Both the position numbers and the translations under genes were made by a program. Shown piece after piece: positions 62,553-64,000 of a stretch of 64,000 nucleotides of DNA (positions are counted from its first letter, which is position 1; each line of letters starts with the position of its first letter). The notes beneath the pieces are model-generated. The model did not search any database. It worked only from the letters and a program-made list of their open reading frames with translations, and was not told the origin of the DNA. Source of the DNA: Chryseobacterium geocarposphaerae (lineage in GTDB: Bacteria; Bacteroidota; Bacteroidia; Flavobacteriales; Weeksellaceae). Where the stretch lies: the NCBI RefSeq assembly GCF_002797535.1, contig NZ_PGFD01000002.1, forward strand, positions 744,001 through 808,000. The letters run 5' to 3'.

Positions 62553-63338
62553 ATGGATTTCACAATAAAAACAATGGCTGAATACGCAATGGAAGGCAAA
62601 TCTCCGGAAGTTCTTTTCTGGGTAGGATGTGCCGGAAGTTTTGATGACAGAGCCAAAAAAATAACAAAAGCATTCTGTAAGATCCTTAATAAAATAGGAG
62701 TGGAATTTGCTGTTTTAGGACAGGAGGAAAGCTGCACAGGTGATCCTGCAAAACGTGCCGGAAATGAGTTCGTTTTTCAGATGATGGCATTAACGAACAT
62801 TGAGGTGCTGAATGCTTACGAGGTAAAAAAAATCGTAACGGCTTGTCCGCATTGTTTCAATACGTTAAAAAATGAATATCCAAGCTTAGGAGGAAATTAT
62901 GAAGTGGTACATCACACCCAATTCCTTAAAACATTAATGGAAGAAGGTCGCCTGAAGATTGAAGGAGGAGCTTTCAAAGGAAAGAAAATCACGTTCCATG
63001 ATCCTTGCTATTTAGGAAGAGCCAATGGTGAATATGAAGCGCCAAGAATGCTTTTAGAAAAGCTGGATGCCGAGCTTGTAGAAATGAAGCGTTGCAAAAC
63101 CAATGGATTATGTTGTGGAGCAGGGGGAGCGCAGATGTTTAAAGAGCCTGAAAAGGGGAATAAAGATATTAATATCGAAAGAACTGAAGAAGCTTTATCA
63201 TTCGAGCCTAAAGTAATCGCTACAGGCTGTCCGTTCTGTAATACAATGATGACAGACGGTGTAAAGCATTTCAATAAAAATACAGAAGTTGCTGTAAAAG
63301 ATATTGTGGAACTTCTGGCAGAAGCAGAAGATCTTTAA
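62553..63338 (+). CDS. CCG-domain Fe-S oxidoreductase
   Basis: This 261-residue protein has two CCG-type cysteine-rich domains: GCAGSFDDRA and TACPHCFNTL, then DPCYLGRANGEYEAPR, NGLCCGAGGAQMF and TGCPFCNTMM. They match HdrB/GlcF/LutA-like subunits that bind non-cubane clusters or pass electrons between Fe-S partners. It follows the membrane Fe-S gene by 83 bases and they likely form one complex. The substrate is unknown. Confidence 0.88.
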   Translation: MDFTIKTMAEYAMEGKSPEVLFWVGCAGSFDDRAKKITKAFCKILNKIGVEFAVLGQEESCTGDPAKRAGNEFVFQMMALTNIEVLNAYEVKKIVTACPHCFNTLKNEYPSLGGNYEVVHHTQFLKTLMEEGRLKIEGGAFKGKKITFHDPCYLGRANGEYEAPRMLLEKLDAELVEMKRCKTNGLCCGAGGAQMFKEPEKGNKDINIERTEEALSFEPKVIATGCPFCNTMMTDGVKHFNKNTEVAVKDIVELLAEAEDL

Positions 63339-63352
63339 TCAATACTATTTAA

Positions 63353-64000
63353 GTGAAGTTCTTAGGAAAGGAAGGGTTTGATTTAAAATGGAAAATTTCT
63401 TTCCTAATTACTTTAATTTTGGTTTTTCTCTTAAGTTACTGGAGCTACAAAAACCGAGTTTATGATTGGGATATGCCTGGTTACATTGGATGCCTTTTTC
63501 AGAGAGAATATCCTGCATCCCCGGAGAAAGTCCATCAATATACTTATACTTCTATACGAAAAGAGGCCTCTCCTTATCAATTCAAAGATATTTCCGGACT
63601 TGTTCAGCCCAATAAAGCCGTACAGTTTTTCAAACAAGATGCGAATGCTTTTTCAGAGCAATTACCCTACTATCAAATAAAAATAGGATATAACATCGCC
63701 GTTCTGTTTTTATACAAGTTAGGGTTTTCACCGCCTCATTCCGTTTTGCTGGTAAGTATTATCTCTTACTTTTTATCGGGTTTAATTCTTTTTTTTCTGT
63801 TCAGCATACTTTTTCCCGGAAAAAATATTCTATCCGTTTTACTCACTGTAGGAATACTGATATTGCCTCCTATGCGAGCTTTATCTAACACTCCTGTTCC
63901 GGATATGTTTTCCCTGCTTTTCCTGCTCATATTTATGATGGGATTATTAAGAAAATGGGAAAGCTGGAAGATATTTTTAGTGCTCTTATGTCTTATACTT
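63353..64000 (+). CDS. Multi-helix membrane protein (3' end outside window)
   Basis: The frame opens with GTG at 63353, 14 bases after the CCG-protein stop, and runs off the right edge (216 codons). It starts with a short charged region, then a transmembrane helix ISFLITLILVFLLSYW. A periplasmic segment with YDWDMPGYIGCLF and hydrophobic helices including VLLVSIISYFLSGLILFFLF follow. The DWDMPGYI loop after the first helix resembles membrane glycosyltransferases of the PMT/ArnT type, but the call is tentative as the rest is missing. Confidence 0.6.
   Translation, partial: MKFLGKEGFDLKWKISFLITLILVFLLSYWSYKNRVYDWDMPGYIGCLFQREYPASPEKVHQYTYTSIRKEASPYQFKDISGLVQPNKAVQFFKQDANAFSEQLPYYQIKIGYNIAVLFLYKLGFSPPHSVLLVSIISYFLSGLILFFLFSILFPGKNILSVLLTVGILILPPMRALSNTPVPDMFSLLFLLIFMMGLLRKWESWKIFLVLLCLIL

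Noticed and set aside
1..64000. Prophage, integrative element, transposase or CRISPR array
   Set aside because: No integrase, phage structural gene, IS transposase or regularly spaced repeats were seen.

Overview
The window is a flavobacterial chromosome segment, most like Chryseobacterium or a close relative in the Weeksellaceae. This call rests on protein character: the bamD-rpoZ-coaBC-DUF4835-recN block, type IX secretion sorting domains, DUF5687/DUF4251/DUF4349 families and a methylmalonyl-CoA mutase with MeaB. It also rests on low GC and on promoters of the Bacteroidota form (TTG, about 20 bases, TAnnTTTG). No rRNA, tRNA, CRISPR array, transposase or prophage was seen.

Layout. 1-3065: a DUF4126 membrane protein (cut by the window edge), rnpA, tcdA, a TatD-like hydrolase and a TetR regulator. 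3167-8519: the conserved block for outer-membrane assembly, RNA polymerase omega, CoA synthesis, a DUF4835 protein and recN. 8714-14313: a DUF5687 ABC exporter pair, a Dyp-type peroxidase, and an ECF sigma / anti-sigma-like / barrel module. 14491-20189: class II and class I fumarases back to back, a serine hydrolase, a small membrane protein and an AraC regulator. 20350-28856: two T9SS cargo proteins (a FISUMP-domain propeller-like protein and a GH13 glycosidase), prfA and a prolyl oligopeptidase. 29066-32879: a secreted hypothetical protein, methylmalonyl-CoA mutase and a stress-protein-like gene.

32880-38148 is the most interesting part. A 602-base stretch without a normal gene holds a compact promoter-hairpin-terminator unit (candidate small RNA or leader), a structured dispersed repeat and a perfect 16-bp palindrome. 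A same-strand cluster follows: a very basic hypothetical protein, RtcB RNA ligase, a nucleotidyltransferase, a double zinc-ribbon protein, peptide release factor H (PrfH) and a TPR protein with an arginine/lysine-rich tail, closed by a terminator. RtcB plus PrfH is a known ribosome-damage repair pairing. The four extra genes look like an expanded and possibly undescribed version of it.

38157-53547: dipeptide epimerase, two tandem cytochrome c lipoproteins, meaB, two DUF4251 proteins, an M48 peptidase, an mlaE-mlaF-barrel operon, a sugar-phosphate transferase, queE, folD, pgi, a DUF4349 lipoprotein, an acyl-CoA dehydrogenase and a DoxX protein. 53700-64000: a free-standing GG-leader, cysteine-rich peptide, an AI-2E family permease, Lon, a PpiD-type chaperone, then mlaD followed by two Fe-S redox proteins and a membrane protein cut by the window end.

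Several starts were moved inward because the longest frame began at a TTG that is a -33 promoter element, or because it overlapped a neighbour or lacked a signal peptide. Family names come from recognition of sequence motifs without database searches.
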